The position numbers and the translations under genes are program-made. Positions 1 through 8,259 of a DNA stretch of 64,000 nt are shown in pieces. Every line of letters begins with the position of its first letter. Within the stretch, counting starts at the first letter, position 1. Below the pieces are notes generated by a model, which saw nothing but the letters and a program-made list of their open reading frames with translations, made no database searches and had not been told where the DNA came from. Origin of the DNA: Chryseobacterium sp. KLBC 52 (lineage in GTDB: Bacteria > Bacteroidota > Bacteroidia > Flavobacteriales > Weeksellaceae); contig NZ_QDFZ01000022.1 of assembly GCF_003347605.1 (NCBI RefSeq), positions 1-64,000 on the forward strand, read 5' to 3'.

Positions 1-465
1 ACAGAATTTAACGTTTCGGGCAGTAAATTGTATCTTTCGCCGATAATTGACCTTTACAATGGCGAGATTATCAGTTACGATCTCTCAGAAAGGCCTGCCT
101 TTGCGCAGGTTGTGAATATGCTCAAAAAAGGATTCAGAAAAATTAAAAATACTGAAAACCTCATTATCCACTCTGATCAAGGCTGGCAATATCAGATGAA
201 AGCCTATCAGCACCTGTTAAAAGAAAAAGGCATTATCCAAAGTATGTCCCGCAAAGGAAACTGTCTGGATAATGCAGTAATAGAAAACTTCTTTGGAACT
301 TTAAAATCTGAAATGTTCTATACTAAGAAATTTAAAACCATTGATGAGCTCAAAAAAGAAATAAAGAAGTATATCAAGTATTACAATAACGACAGGATAA
401 GACTTAATCTAAAAGGAAAGAGTCCGGTACAGTACCGAACTCTTTCATATAATAATATTGTTTAA
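1..465 (+). CDS. IS3-family transposase OrfB, C-terminal part (partial at window edge)
   Basis: DDE integrase-core transposase that cuts and joins IS ends. The frame is open from base 1 (TEFNVSGSK...), so the apparent TTG start at 28 is only an edge effect. Visible motifs are the second catalytic Asp in IIHSDQGWQYQ and the catalytic Glu in NAVIENFFGTLKSE, followed by the typical C-terminal YYNNDRIRLNLKGKSPVQYR of IS3-family OrfB. The catalytic residues in view are intact, so the element could be active. OrfA and the first Asp lie outside the window. The family call is firm; the exact IS name cannot be given. Confidence 0.93.
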   Translation, partial: TEFNVSGSKLYLSPIIDLYNGEIISYDLSERPAFAQVVNMLKKGFRKIKNTENLIIHSDQGWQYQMKAYQHLLKEKGIIQSMSRKGNCLDNAVIENFFGTLKSEMFYTKKFKTIDELKKEIKKYIKYYNNDRIRLNLKGKSPVQYRTLSYNNIV

Positions 466-493
466 TTTTGTCTAAACTTTTGGGTGCAGTCTA
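1..493 (+). mobile_element. Right end of an IS3-family (IS150-like) insertion sequence
   Basis: The window opens inside an insertion sequence. The transposase reading frame ends at 465, followed by a segment ending ...TTTGGGTGCAGTCTA near 493. Its reverse complement begins TAGACTGCACCCAAAAG, which resembles the terminal inverted repeats of IS150-group elements. The left end lies outside the window, so the full element, its target duplication and whether it is intact cannot be judged. It ends about 14 bp from the stop codon of the next gene. Confidence 0.8.
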
Positions 494-506
494 GTCTGTG
501 GGTTTT

Positions 507-1109
507 TTATTTTATTCCAAATTGCTGCACCATCCAGTGATACGGATGATTTTTGATAAGATCCTGCCTTAAGGTTTCATCTTTGGTATTTAAATAACTG
601 TAAACTTTTAAAGGAATAGAATCCGGATATTCTTTTAAGCCGTTTGCAATCGTAATTTGTGCTTCCTCTTTTTTTGAGCCGCTATCTAAGGCCTCTGCTT
701 TAAAAATGTGAATGATTGCCGGGAGTTTTCCATATACTTCTTTTGTTTCACTTTCCAGAAGATGCATAGTTTCTATCTGAAACACAGGATTGGGACTTTT
801 TCCTTCTGCTACTGCCTGGCTGATATGCTGCTGATACATCAGAAAAAGATAAAGCAGATGTATATTTTTGGTATCCGGATCAGAAACTGCTTTTTGAAAT
901 TTTTGTGTAAACTCGGGAGTCATTTCATCACTATCTGCCTGAAGATTTTTTTGATAAAACTCATCCATCAGATCATACACCATTCTATCCTTAGTGTCAA
1001 TTTTTGACTGACTCTTTATTTTTTGTAAAATGCTTGCCATTGAATTCCCGGATTGTGCAAAAATGGAGACGCTGAGGCATAGTAAAGTACCGATGATCAG
1101 TTTTTTCAT
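507..1109 (-). CDS. Secreted hypothetical protein (200 aa)
   Basis: I do not recognise a named family. The protein starts with a clear signal peptide (MKKLIIGTLLCLSVSIFAQ, cleavage near residue 19), so it is exported to periplasm or outer membrane. The mature part is mostly helical with repeated Gln/Lys/Glu-rich segments, suggesting a TPR-like or all-helical fold, and ends NHPYHWMVQQFGIK. The start is ATG at 1109. It stands alone, divergent from coaX, with the IS end only about 14 bp beyond its stop codon, so any native terminator has probably been displaced or replaced by IS sequence. Confidence 0.8.
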   Translation of the reverse strand: MKKLIIGTLLCLSVSIFAQSGNSMASILQKIKSQSKIDTKDRMVYDLMDEFYQKNLQADSDEMTPEFTQKFQKAVSDPDTKNIHLLYLFLMYQQHISQAVAEGKSPNPVFQIETMHLLESETKEVYGKLPAIIHIFKAEALDSGSKKEEAQITIANGLKEYPDSIPLKVYSYLNTKDETLRQDLIKNHPYHWMVQQFGIK

Positions 1110-1294
1110 GATATGTTTTGAATAATTGTATTGTGAAATTAAATATACAGATTTGTTCTCAGGAAAGAAAAAATAAGTGAGTCATTGTAATTTAGTTTGA
1201 TAATGACAGGTTCTTTTTCTTAAAATTATTAAATTTATTGCCTCAAAATTAAGCGGAAATTTCAATTATATATCATGAATTTCTTCTGAAAAAT

Positions 1295-2059
1295 ATGTCA
1301 ATGAATTCAATTGTAATAAATGTAGGAAACAGCAATATCAGATTTGGTCTTTTCAATGGTGATAATTGTGATATTTCGTGGGTAATCAATACAAAGCCTT
1401 ACAGAACGGCAGATGAACTTTATGTACAGATGCTGATGCTATATCAGACCTATAAAATTGATCCCAAAGAGATTGATAAGGTAATTATCGGATCGGTAGT
1501 ACCTCAGCTTACCAAAGTAATGAGCTCAGGGATCAAAAAAATTCATGGAAAAAATCCTGTCATTGTGGACCGGAATACCCCTTCCGGAGTGCAGGCAAAA
1601 TCCAAGCAGATGGGAACTGATATATATGCAAATCTGGTAGCTGCACACAATCTGTACCCGAACAGAAAGAAAATTGTCATAGACTTCGGAACAGCCCTTA
1701 CCGCAAGCTGTGTGGCTGAAACAGGAGAAACTTTAGGGGTAATTATCGCTCCGGGAATTGTAACGTCTCTGAATTCACTGATCAACCAGACTGCACAACT
1801 TCCGGATATCGAACTGAAGAAGCCTAAATCTGTTTTGGGACTGGATACGGTAACCTGTATGCAGAGTGGGATGGTATATGGCTTTCTTGGCATGGTAGAA
1901 GGTTTTGTAACCCGCATCAATGAGGAAGTAAATGATGATTGTTTTGTAGTAGCAACAGGAGGTGTTTCCCATGTCTACAAACCTCTGACGGATAAGATCC
2001 ATGTGATGGACAGGCTTCACACCCTGAAAGGTCTTTATTTTCTGGGGAAAGATTTATAA
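1295..2059 (+). CDS. coaX: Type III pantothenate kinase (divergent)
   Basis: Would phosphorylate pantothenate with ATP, the first step of coenzyme A synthesis, in the cytoplasm. At 254 aa it has normal CoaX length and the ASKHA-type layout: phosphate loop VINVGNSNIRFGLF (residues 6-20), MGTD (106-109), VIDFGTALT (128-136), APGI and the family-typical MQSGMVYGFLGMVEGF. Two of the three conserved acidic residues are present (D109, D130). The first, normally Asp in a D-x-GN loop, is Asn9 here, and the Arg usually following the second Asp is Ile. ATG at 1295 is used; ATG at 1301 is a possible alternative. Either the genus has a relaxed active site or this is a paralogue with reduced activity. Confidence 0.88.
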   Translation: MSMNSIVINVGNSNIRFGLFNGDNCDISWVINTKPYRTADELYVQMLMLYQTYKIDPKEIDKVIIGSVVPQLTKVMSSGIKKIHGKNPVIVDRNTPSGVQAKSKQMGTDIYANLVAAHNLYPNRKKIVIDFGTALTASCVAETGETLGVIIAPGIVTSLNSLINQTAQLPDIELKKPKSVLGLDTVTCMQSGMVYGFLGMVEGFVTRINEEVNDDCFVVATGGVSHVYKPLTDKIHVMDRLHTLKGLYFLGKDL

Positions 2060-2127
2060 ATTTAAATAATTATGGTTGAGGTTGAATCCAGCTGATACTT
2101 TAGTTTCTCAATCTTACTATTAACATA

Positions 2128-2658
2128 ATGGAAAAATTTCCCGTACTACAAACCGAAAGACTGATTCTTTCACCACTGCAAGAAAAGGATATCCCTTTTA
2201 TTGTTGAACTTCTTCAGCATAGGATTTTTTCTGATCTGACCTCCAATATTCCTTATCCCTACATGGAAAATGACGCCCGATCCTGGGTGAAAATGTCAAA
2301 AGAAGCTTTTGATAACCATACCGGATATACGTTTGCGGTCCGGAATAAAGAAAATCAGATCATAGGAGCTATCGGGCTTCATGACAGGGATGATGATAAA
2401 GCCGAACTTGGCTACTGGATAGGAATTCCTTACTGGAATAAAGGCTACGTTACGGAAGCTGCAAAAGCAATAGTAGATTTTGGTTTTAATGAAGTGAAGT
2501 TTAACAAAATTTTTGCTACTCATTTCCTTCACAATCCCGCTTCGGGGAGAATTATGGAGAAAATAGGAATGGAGAAAGAGGCTGTTCTGATAAAGGAAGT
2601 GAAAAAGGACGGAGAATATTTTGATCTGGTGAGATATTGTATTTTGAAAACGGACTAG
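2128..2658 (+). CDS. GNAT-family N-acetyltransferase, RimJ/RimL type
   Basis: A 176-aa acetyl-CoA-dependent N-acetyltransferase. It has the RimJ/RimL (Acetyltransf_3) arrangement: N-terminal LQTERLILSPLQEKDI, core strand ELGYWIGIPYWNKGYVTEAAKAIVDFGF (about 92-120), which forms the pantetheine-binding region, and NPASGRIMEKIGM (about 136-148). The substrate cannot be told from sequence; relatives modify ribosomal protein N-termini, antibiotics or small amines. ATG at 2128 gives a normal N-terminus. It follows coaX by about 70 bp on the same strand and is closed by a hairpin at 2687-2711. Confidence 0.9.
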   Translation: MEKFPVLQTERLILSPLQEKDIPFIVELLQHRIFSDLTSNIPYPYMENDARSWVKMSKEAFDNHTGYTFAVRNKENQIIGAIGLHDRDDDKAELGYWIGIPYWNKGYVTEAAKAIVDFGFNEVKFNKIFATHFLHNPASGRIMEKIGMEKEAVLIKEVKKDGEYFDLVRYCILKTD

Positions 2659-2686
2659 AAAGAATTGTAACATTTATAAAAACAAA

Positions 2687-2711
2687 AGCCAGAGAAATTT
2701 ATCCTCTGGCT
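2687..2711. terminator. Hairpin terminator between GNAT and tadA
   Basis: AGCCAGAG (2687-2694) pairs with CTCTGGCT (2704-2711) around a 9-nt loop, followed by TTTTTA. An A-run precedes the stem, so it can work for both the rightward GNAT gene and the convergent leftward tadA gene. Confidence 0.8.
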
Positions 2712-2767
2712 TTTTATATGTTATTATTTCAACCCAAATACATTTGATTTTTTCGAATGACTCCGGG

Positions 2768-3199
2768 TTATCTTTTACTTTTAAAAAATTCTTTAACGAT
2801 AGAAGAACATTCGGTTTCCATAATTCCTGTAATCACTTCTGTTTTCGGATGGAGAGAAAGATGTTTATTGATAAAACCTCTTTGTTCATCCCGCGCTCCA
2901 ATCACTACTTTCGAGATCTGAGACCAGGAAAGTGCACCTGAGCACATCACACAGGGTTCCATGGTTACATAAAGCGTGCAGTCTTTCAGATATTTTCCTC
3001 CCAGGAAGTTGGCTGCTGAGGTGATGGCCTGCATTTCAGCATGGGCGGTCACATCATTTAATGTTTCGGTGAGGTTGTGGGCTCTTGCAATAATTCTGTT
3101 GTTGGAGACTACCACACATCCGATAGGAACCTCATCTTTTTCTAAAGCGGCTTCTGCTTCCTGCAGCGCCATTTTCATATAATATTCGTCGGTAAACAT
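2768..3199 (-). CDS. tadA: tRNA(adenine34) deaminase / nucleoside deaminase
   Basis: Zinc-dependent cytidine-deaminase-fold enzyme expected to convert A34 to inosine in tRNA-Arg(ACG). The 143-aa protein has the zinc and catalytic signature HAEM (H53, proton-shuttle E55) and PCVMC (C83, C86), plus TadA-like VPIGCVVV near the N-terminus and a short basic C-terminus. Its start codon overlaps the stop of the upstream secreted-protein gene by one base (TAATG), so the two are probably translationally coupled. A guanine deaminase-like role is the main alternative; the motif context favours TadA. Confidence 0.92.
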   Translation of the reverse strand: MFTDEYYMKMALQEAEAALEKDEVPIGCVVVSNNRIIARAHNLTETLNDVTAHAEMQAITSAANFLGGKYLKDCTLYVTMEPCVMCSGALSWSQISKVVIGARDEQRGFINKHLSLHPKTEVITGIMETECSSIVKEFFKSKR

Positions 3200-3816
3200 T
3201 AATCCGTTATCGTTAAAGTTAAGGGAAGTGTAAAGCGGTAAGTAGTAGGGTCACCTTTCAGCATTGCCGGGGAAAACTTTTCTGCGAGAGAATATAAAGC
3301 TATTTCTGCCTGTCTGTTGAAGGTGAAATTATCTCCCTGCGCATGAACATTACTGACTGTTCCATCTTTCTCAACAATAAAATCCACATCCGTCTTTATC
3401 AATTTTTCCTGAGAATAGACGCCATCAACATAGAGCAGATTGGCTACTTCCTGTCTCAAAGAATTGATACCTCCGGGATAATCTGCAATCTTTTCAGCAT
3501 CTGCAAACTTTTCAGATGAGGTAAAGCGAGGACTTTTGATGGTTTGAAGGTCTTCCAGATTTCTGACTTTTAATAAAGCCCCGATCAGGGCATTGTTTTC
3601 AATGCTATCCATTTTTTTCATAAAAAAAAGGAAGTCCCCTTTTATTGCAGCTTTTTTTACCGTATTGGGTTCGGCATCAAATTTCTTTTTGAACTCCTTA
3701 TTCAACATATTTCTGTGTTGGTTATAGTAGCTCTTTACAAGTCTGAACTCTTCTTTCTGCTGAGCAAGAAAAAAGGAAGAGATAAAGCAACAGATGCCAA
3801 TGAATAAAGTTTTCAA
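3199..3816 (-). CDS. Secreted protein with TonB C-terminal-like domain
   Basis: The 205-aa product has a signal peptide (MKTLFIGICCFISSFFLAQ) and a C-terminal segment, about 125-205, resembling the TonB_C fold common in Bacteroidota (VDFIVEKDGTVSNVHAQGD...ALYSL...KFSPAMLKGDPTTYRFTLPLTL). Unlike true TonB it lacks a membrane anchor and Pro-rich linker, so it is probably not an energy transducer but a secreted binding module. The start is TTG at 3816; no ATG gives a complete signal peptide. The gene overlaps tadA by one base. Confidence 0.8.
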   Translation of the reverse strand: MKTLFIGICCFISSFFLAQQKEEFRLVKSYYNQHRNMLNKEFKKKFDAEPNTVKKAAIKGDFLFFMKKMDSIENNALIGALLKVRNLEDLQTIKSPRFTSSEKFADAEKIADYPGGINSLRQEVANLLYVDGVYSQEKLIKTDVDFIVEKDGTVSNVHAQGDNFTFNRQAEIALYSLAEKFSPAMLKGDPTTYRFTLPLTLTITD

Positions 3817-3869
3817 TAAGGGTATATTTATGTAAATATAACAAAAAATATGAAATACTTTCTCTATGA

Positions 3870-4790
3870 TCAGTTTTCAAGATAACGGTTTAAAGATTCC
3901 TGCAAATGATTGCGGATGTCATCAACTAAACCTTTCGGTTCCAGAACAGTAACTTCTTTTCCAAAAGAAAGAATTTCCTGCATGAAATCATAAGTAGGGT
4001 GGAGAAAGAACTCAAAATAGATCTCTTCGGGAGTCTCTTTGGTTTCTTTCTGCGACTGATGAAGAGGAAAACTTCTGATGTATTCTCCCTGATGGCGGCT
4101 GCATTTTAATACAATGTTCTGTGGTTTCTGTTCTGCCAGGTTCATTACCCCAAATGCATTTTTGAAATGCTCTCTGAAGTTGTATTTGTACTTTTCCCTG
4201 AACTGATTTTTGGCTACATCCAGATAATTAATTCTGTCCAGCCCGAATGATTTTAAAACTTTGTCTTTGGTATCAATAGCAATAAGATACCATCGGTCTT
4301 TAGATTCTTTTAAAGCCAAAGGGTGCACTTTTCTGGAGGTCATCAGTTTGTTCTTGTAATTGTAGTGCTCAAAACTTACCACTCTTTTATTTCTGATGGC
4401 GAAGAACAGATCATAAAAATGTTCTACACCGGTAGGTTTTCTACTTTCAAAAAAGATAAAATCTGAAAAATCAGGGTGGGTATTCATCGCGTTACTCACC
4501 TGAAAAGATTCGAGTAACTTTTGGTTGTATTCATCCACTTCCATAATGGGGCGGCTTTCAATATAATACCGGTTGTCGCCCTTTTTTTTGTTGTGGATAG
4601 AAAGGTTGAAAAGATCGGAAATCTCCCGGATATCCCTCTGCAGGGTACGGATAGAGTAGCTCTTGATTCCTGCATCCTGGAATTCAAAAGAGTTTAAAAG
4701 ATAGTCCTCCAGCTGTGAATAGGTAGCCGGAGAACTTTCTAATCTTTTAATTATTAAGGCATATCTTGTCAGATAAAAATCTTTCTTCAT
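3870..4790 (-). CDS. WYL-domain transcriptional regulator (YafY/BrxR-like architecture)
   Basis: The 306-aa protein has an N-terminal winged helix (about 1-75; SIRTLQRDIREISDLF is the recognition region), a WYL domain (about 125-190; DRWYLIAIDTKDKVLKSFGLDRI) and a C-terminal WCX-like extension. Proteins of this build (PafBC, BrxR, CapW) sense ligands such as DNA damage products or nucleotides and bind palindromic operators; several control anti-phage systems. Promoter site A at 4845-4878 lies directly upstream and belongs to a set of six matching sites across the adjacent block. This makes the protein the best candidate for their regulator and suggests autoregulation. Family call firm; regulon assignment inferred. 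Confidence 0.92.
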   Translation of the reverse strand: MKKDFYLTRYALIIKRLESSPATYSQLEDYLLNSFEFQDAGIKSYSIRTLQRDIREISDLFNLSIHNKKKGDNRYYIESRPIMEVDEYNQKLLESFQVSNAMNTHPDFSDFIFFESRKPTGVEHFYDLFFAIRNKRVVSFEHYNYKNKLMTSRKVHPLALKESKDRWYLIAIDTKDKVLKSFGLDRINYLDVAKNQFREKYKYNFREHFKNAFGVMNLAEQKPQNIVLKCSRHQGEYIRSFPLHQSQKETKETPEEIYFEFFLHPTYDFMQEILSFGKEVTVLEPKGLVDDIRNHLQESLNRYLEN

Positions 4791-4844
4791 TTCTCTATTT
4801 TTAGGGTGCAGCAGCGCTGCGTTTCATGGTAAAGTTTTATAAGA

Positions 4845-4878
4845 CAAATATATGCGGTTCATGCGACAAAACGTGTCG
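4845..4878 (-). promoter_or_regulatory. Regulon promoter A (WYL regulator gene)
   Basis: Leftward promoter. Operator CGACAAAACGTGTCG (4864-4878, perfect 5-bp arms), then 11 bp, then a -7 box TATATTTG on the minus strand (plus-strand CAAATATA, 4845-4852). Transcription would start near 4838, about 45 nt before the WYL start codon. Geometry is identical to sites B-F. Confidence 0.8.
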
Positions 4879-4901
4879 TGTTTTATTTTAATATATCTTT
4901 T

Positions 4902-5456
4902 TTAAAGAGATATGTTTTCTTGGTCTTCAATAGGAGCTACTGTAATATATAAAGGGTAACCTTCCTCGAAACTACTTTTTAGATGATTATAAAAAAGCTG
5001 GAAATAATATAAATTTTTATCTCTGACATTTTCCCGAATATTATAATGATATAATTCACCAAGAAATTCTTTAACATCCTCATAAAAAACAGAACGATTT
5101 GTCATCGGGTCAAAGTGCTCGTTTTTATAAGTTTTCAGATATTCCATAGGATTTTTGGTATGCTCTTCCGGTACTTTCTTCATTGTTTTCAGCACATCTC
5201 TAATTTTATTTTCGAGTGCATCAACAACAAATTCCCATGTGTTGGGTTCATAGTAAAAGTCTTTCTTCCCAAAGTCTTCTCCTAAAAGTTCTTCAAAAAC
5301 TTCTTTTTTGAAATCAAATTCATTCCATTCAGGATTTTCTTTATAGTCCTCCGTGCGTATATCAAAGCCTACATAGGTTCCATCTGGATTATACAATCCA
5401 TTTTTTTTTACATCTTTCAAAGAAATTATGATTTTATCTATTTTTTCTTCTTTCAT
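4902..5456 (-). CDS. Hypothetical acidic protein, possible immunity protein (184 aa)
   Basis: No family recognised. A soluble, strongly acidic protein without signal peptide or membrane segment, alternating predicted helices and strands (KIDKIIISLKDVKK, YYEPNTWEFVVDALENKIRDVL, PLYITVAPIEDQE). It is the last gene of the six-gene operon, starting 8 bp after the stop of the 910-aa toxin-like gene. Size, acidity and position directly after a large protein with a distinct C-terminal domain fit an immunity protein, but this is inference from layout. An alternative is a small chaperone or adaptor for the upstream protein. Confidence 0.7.
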   Translation of the reverse strand: MKEEKIDKIIISLKDVKKNGLYNPDGTYVGFDIRTEDYKENPEWNEFDFKKEVFEELLGEDFGKKDFYYEPNTWEFVVDALENKIRDVLKTMKKVPEEHTKNPMEYLKTYKNEHFDPMTNRSVFYEDVKEFLGELYHYNIRENVRDKNLYYFQLFYNHLKSSFEEGYPLYITVAPIEDQENISL

Positions 5457-5464
5457 AATAATGG

Positions 5465-8197
5465 TTATTTGTGATATATTACTTTTAGTTCTTCTAATTT
5501 ATTAATATCCCCTAAAAGATCATTAAATTCATTCATAGGAGTTTTCAATTCAATCTTATCAAAGCCTTTTTCTTTTGCCCATTTATAAGGTGTAATTTGT
5601 TTTACGGCCTCTATAATATTATCTTTTGTAATAGGTTTTCCTTGCATGGCTTTTTTAAATCGGGTTAAATTTACAGATTCTCCTCCATATGCAGCATAAG
5701 CAGAATTCTTTTGGTAAAGACCATAGATTCCGTCAAACTCCTTTCCAAGGTCCATCTGTAGTGAAACAAAACCGTCATCATACATCGTTTTCCCCAGGCT
5801 AATGTCAGAAAGGTCTGCTTTATTAGCCCTTAAAGTTGCATTTAGAGCTGGAGGAATAAAGAAGTCACCTGAATATAAGTTTTTACCATTATCTTTTACT
5901 ATATATACATCACATAAGAATTGATCTTCTTTTATTTTATCATATACGGTCCAATTTTTCTTGTAATGTAATGTAGGATTTAATTCGTGAAGTTCATAGA
6001 AATATCCTTCTCCATTTTTCTTTTTAATTAAATTCCCTACATGTATATCTCCTGGTGGTAACTGGGAATGTAAAATTCTTGTTCTTTCGGAAGCTTGTTT
6101 TGCAAAGAAGAAATTTTCCATGGCTGCTTGCCCTTCATTTTTATAAACTACTACCGCGGCATCCATAAATTCTTTCGCAGCAGATTTACTACCTGAAAAA
6201 ATTTCAGCTCCTTTAAAGAAAATGGTAACATCTGTTATTGATTCCTTTATTCCTTGTAAATAAAATAACAGCTTCCGTCCTCCTTGTGCTACATAAAGTG
6301 CTGGAATAGCAGGTGGAATAACACTAAGCAATCCAATAGAAAGCGGTTGATATGTTTTTTTTGTTCCTTTTACAACTCTTACTCCATCTATTGTTGCTTC
6401 ATAGGGCTCAAAATTAATTTTCTTTGCATTCATGGAAGCTCTGAGTTCTTGTGATAATCCTTTTACATTAATGAAATCGGTTGCTAAACGTGCCCACATT
6501 GCATAATGGATGTATTTTGTAATTACAGGATGGTCTTTTTTAAATTCTTTAAACAATGTAGCTCCAAAGCCAGCGTCTATTACTACACCCGCTGCAGAAT
6601 AAGCCACACCAATAGTGCTTCCTGCTTCTATTGCTGCCATAATTTCTCCTACACCCAGAAGACAGAATGCTAGCTGTATCGTAACTTCTGCGGCAAGTAT
6701 ATTGGTTTCCCATGTTTCTTCATTATATAGGAGATACACAAAACAAGCAGGAAGTAAATAGATTTCACCTTTTTTCAGTTTATATTTTTCAATATCTTCT
6801 ACAGGAGTGATGCTTATAATATCAAGAGGATTACAGGAAATAGGTTTTTGCAAATCTTCTCTTGTCATATTTGATAGAAAAGGAGCAGCAAGACTCATTT
6901 TTCCAACTTTTATAAAAAGATTGAGATCTGTTGTGAATTTTAATTTGTTGTGTTTTGTATCAAATTCTTCAATATTACGATTCCCGAAAGTTCTGTTATC
7001 AAATAAAATCTGTCTGCCAAATTCAAGGGAATCTGCATACTTTTTGTACATCTCTCCCTTTTTAATGTAAGTCATATAGACCCCTGTGATAATAGTACAT
7101 ACTTGGGAAAATGCCTGAAATTTTAAGTTATTAAGCAAATGAAAGAGTTTTCCATCTTGCTCTAAACAGATTATAATATCAAAAAGCTCCTGCTTATTAG
7201 AACAGGTTTTAAATAATGCGGCAACAATATCTCCATTAGAGATTCCTCCTGAAATACTGAATCTTGGGAAAGCTGATTCTTCTCCACAATACATTTCGAT
7301 GTATTTTTTCCTGGTTTCCATATCCAAACTGAAGAAAGGAGTATCAATGAACCATTTGAACATACTTCCCCCAGCAGTAAGATTTTGCTCTACAAAGGAA
7401 TTCATATCTTCAATATTGGTGATTCTTCCGTCTTTAAGCTCCCCCATATTCTTTTTATAATCTTTCAGTTGGGCAATGAGCTGTTTCAGGTCTTTTAGAG
7501 AAATATCTTTATTATTGTTCAAGTGAATTCCAAAATAATTGTAGGGATCTGCTTTAGAAATGATCCACTCATTATAGGCATGTTTTTCTTCCGCTCTCAT
7601 TTTGGCAATGGTTCTGTTTACTTCCTGTAAAGCCTTTATAGTACCTTGCTCTTTTAAATTTACTTTGTTTTTTAAAACCTGGCTTGGAATGGCGAATCTG
7701 GATTCCTGCTTAGTATTTTGTTCGCTTATAATAAATTGATAATCTGATATCGCATCATCAATAGCTGTTGAAATTTCATCGTGAGAAAAAGAAAATCCTT
7801 GTTGTCTGTCATTAATGATATTATTGATAACATATTCTTTAAATGTTATATGATCCTTAAATCCTTCATATTTAAATTGTTGTTGAGAGCTTAATAATTT
7901 ATTGTAATCTTTTGATCTCCCGGTAATGGTAATATATAATTCATTTTTGCTTCCAAGTAAGTAAAATATTAATAGATCAGTATCGTTATGATCTTTTAGA
8001 AATTTGGGATCATTATATTCTTCCACCAATTTATTTATATCTCCATAAGCTAAAAATTTGTGGTAATAGGTAAGGCCACTTCCATTTAAATGACCATATT
8101 TATTTTCAGGCGAAAGTCCCAAGCCACTTATTTTGGTGATTTTAGGCATCTTTAATGAAGCTATGTCATGAGTTCCTAATGCTTTTATTGATTTCAT
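5465..8197 (-). CDS. Large toxin-like protein of unknown family (910 aa)
   Basis: No recognised family. There is no signal peptide. The first ~490 residues are helix-rich with many Lys/Asn/Phe. A hydrophobic, Gly/Ala-rich segment at about 500-545 (IQLAFCLLGVGEIMAAIEAG, GVVIDAGFG) resembles the membrane-interacting region that often precedes toxin domains in Bacteroidota polymorphic toxins. The C-terminal ~200 residues are more polar, with strand-like segments (LYSGDFFIPPALNATL, YAAYGGESVNL), and could be an effector domain. It sits fifth in the operon, 62 bp after the 1270-aa gene, and is followed 8 bp later by the 184-aa possible immunity gene. No catalytic motif can be named. The toxin role is an inference from architecture and neighbours. 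Confidence 0.75.
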   Translation of the reverse strand: MKSIKALGTHDIASLKMPKITKISGLGLSPENKYGHLNGSGLTYYHKFLAYGDINKLVEEYNDPKFLKDHNDTDLLIFYLLGSKNELYITITGRSKDYNKLLSSQQQFKYEGFKDHITFKEYVINNIINDRQQGFSFSHDEISTAIDDAISDYQFIISEQNTKQESRFAIPSQVLKNKVNLKEQGTIKALQEVNRTIAKMRAEEKHAYNEWIISKADPYNYFGIHLNNNKDISLKDLKQLIAQLKDYKKNMGELKDGRITNIEDMNSFVEQNLTAGGSMFKWFIDTPFFSLDMETRKKYIEMYCGEESAFPRFSISGGISNGDIVAALFKTCSNKQELFDIIICLEQDGKLFHLLNNLKFQAFSQVCTIITGVYMTYIKKGEMYKKYADSLEFGRQILFDNRTFGNRNIEEFDTKHNKLKFTTDLNLFIKVGKMSLAAPFLSNMTREDLQKPISCNPLDIISITPVEDIEKYKLKKGEIYLLPACFVYLLYNEETWETNILAAEVTIQLAFCLLGVGEIMAAIEAGSTIGVAYSAAGVVIDAGFGATLFKEFKKDHPVITKYIHYAMWARLATDFINVKGLSQELRASMNAKKINFEPYEATIDGVRVVKGTKKTYQPLSIGLLSVIPPAIPALYVAQGGRKLLFYLQGIKESITDVTIFFKGAEIFSGSKSAAKEFMDAAVVVYKNEGQAAMENFFFAKQASERTRILHSQLPPGDIHVGNLIKKKNGEGYFYELHELNPTLHYKKNWTVYDKIKEDQFLCDVYIVKDNGKNLYSGDFFIPPALNATLRANKADLSDISLGKTMYDDGFVSLQMDLGKEFDGIYGLYQKNSAYAAYGGESVNLTRFKKAMQGKPITKDNIIEAVKQITPYKWAKEKGFDKIELKTPMNEFNDLLGDINKLEELKVIYHK

Positions 8198-8259
8198 TTT
8201 ATAAGTGTTAAGTGTTTAAAAAGAAATGGCGGCTTTATGCCACCATTTCATTGAATAGT

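Noticed and set aside
3199-3816. TonB energy transducer
   Set aside because: No membrane anchor, Pro-rich linker or ExbB/ExbD genes; only the C-terminal fold is similar.
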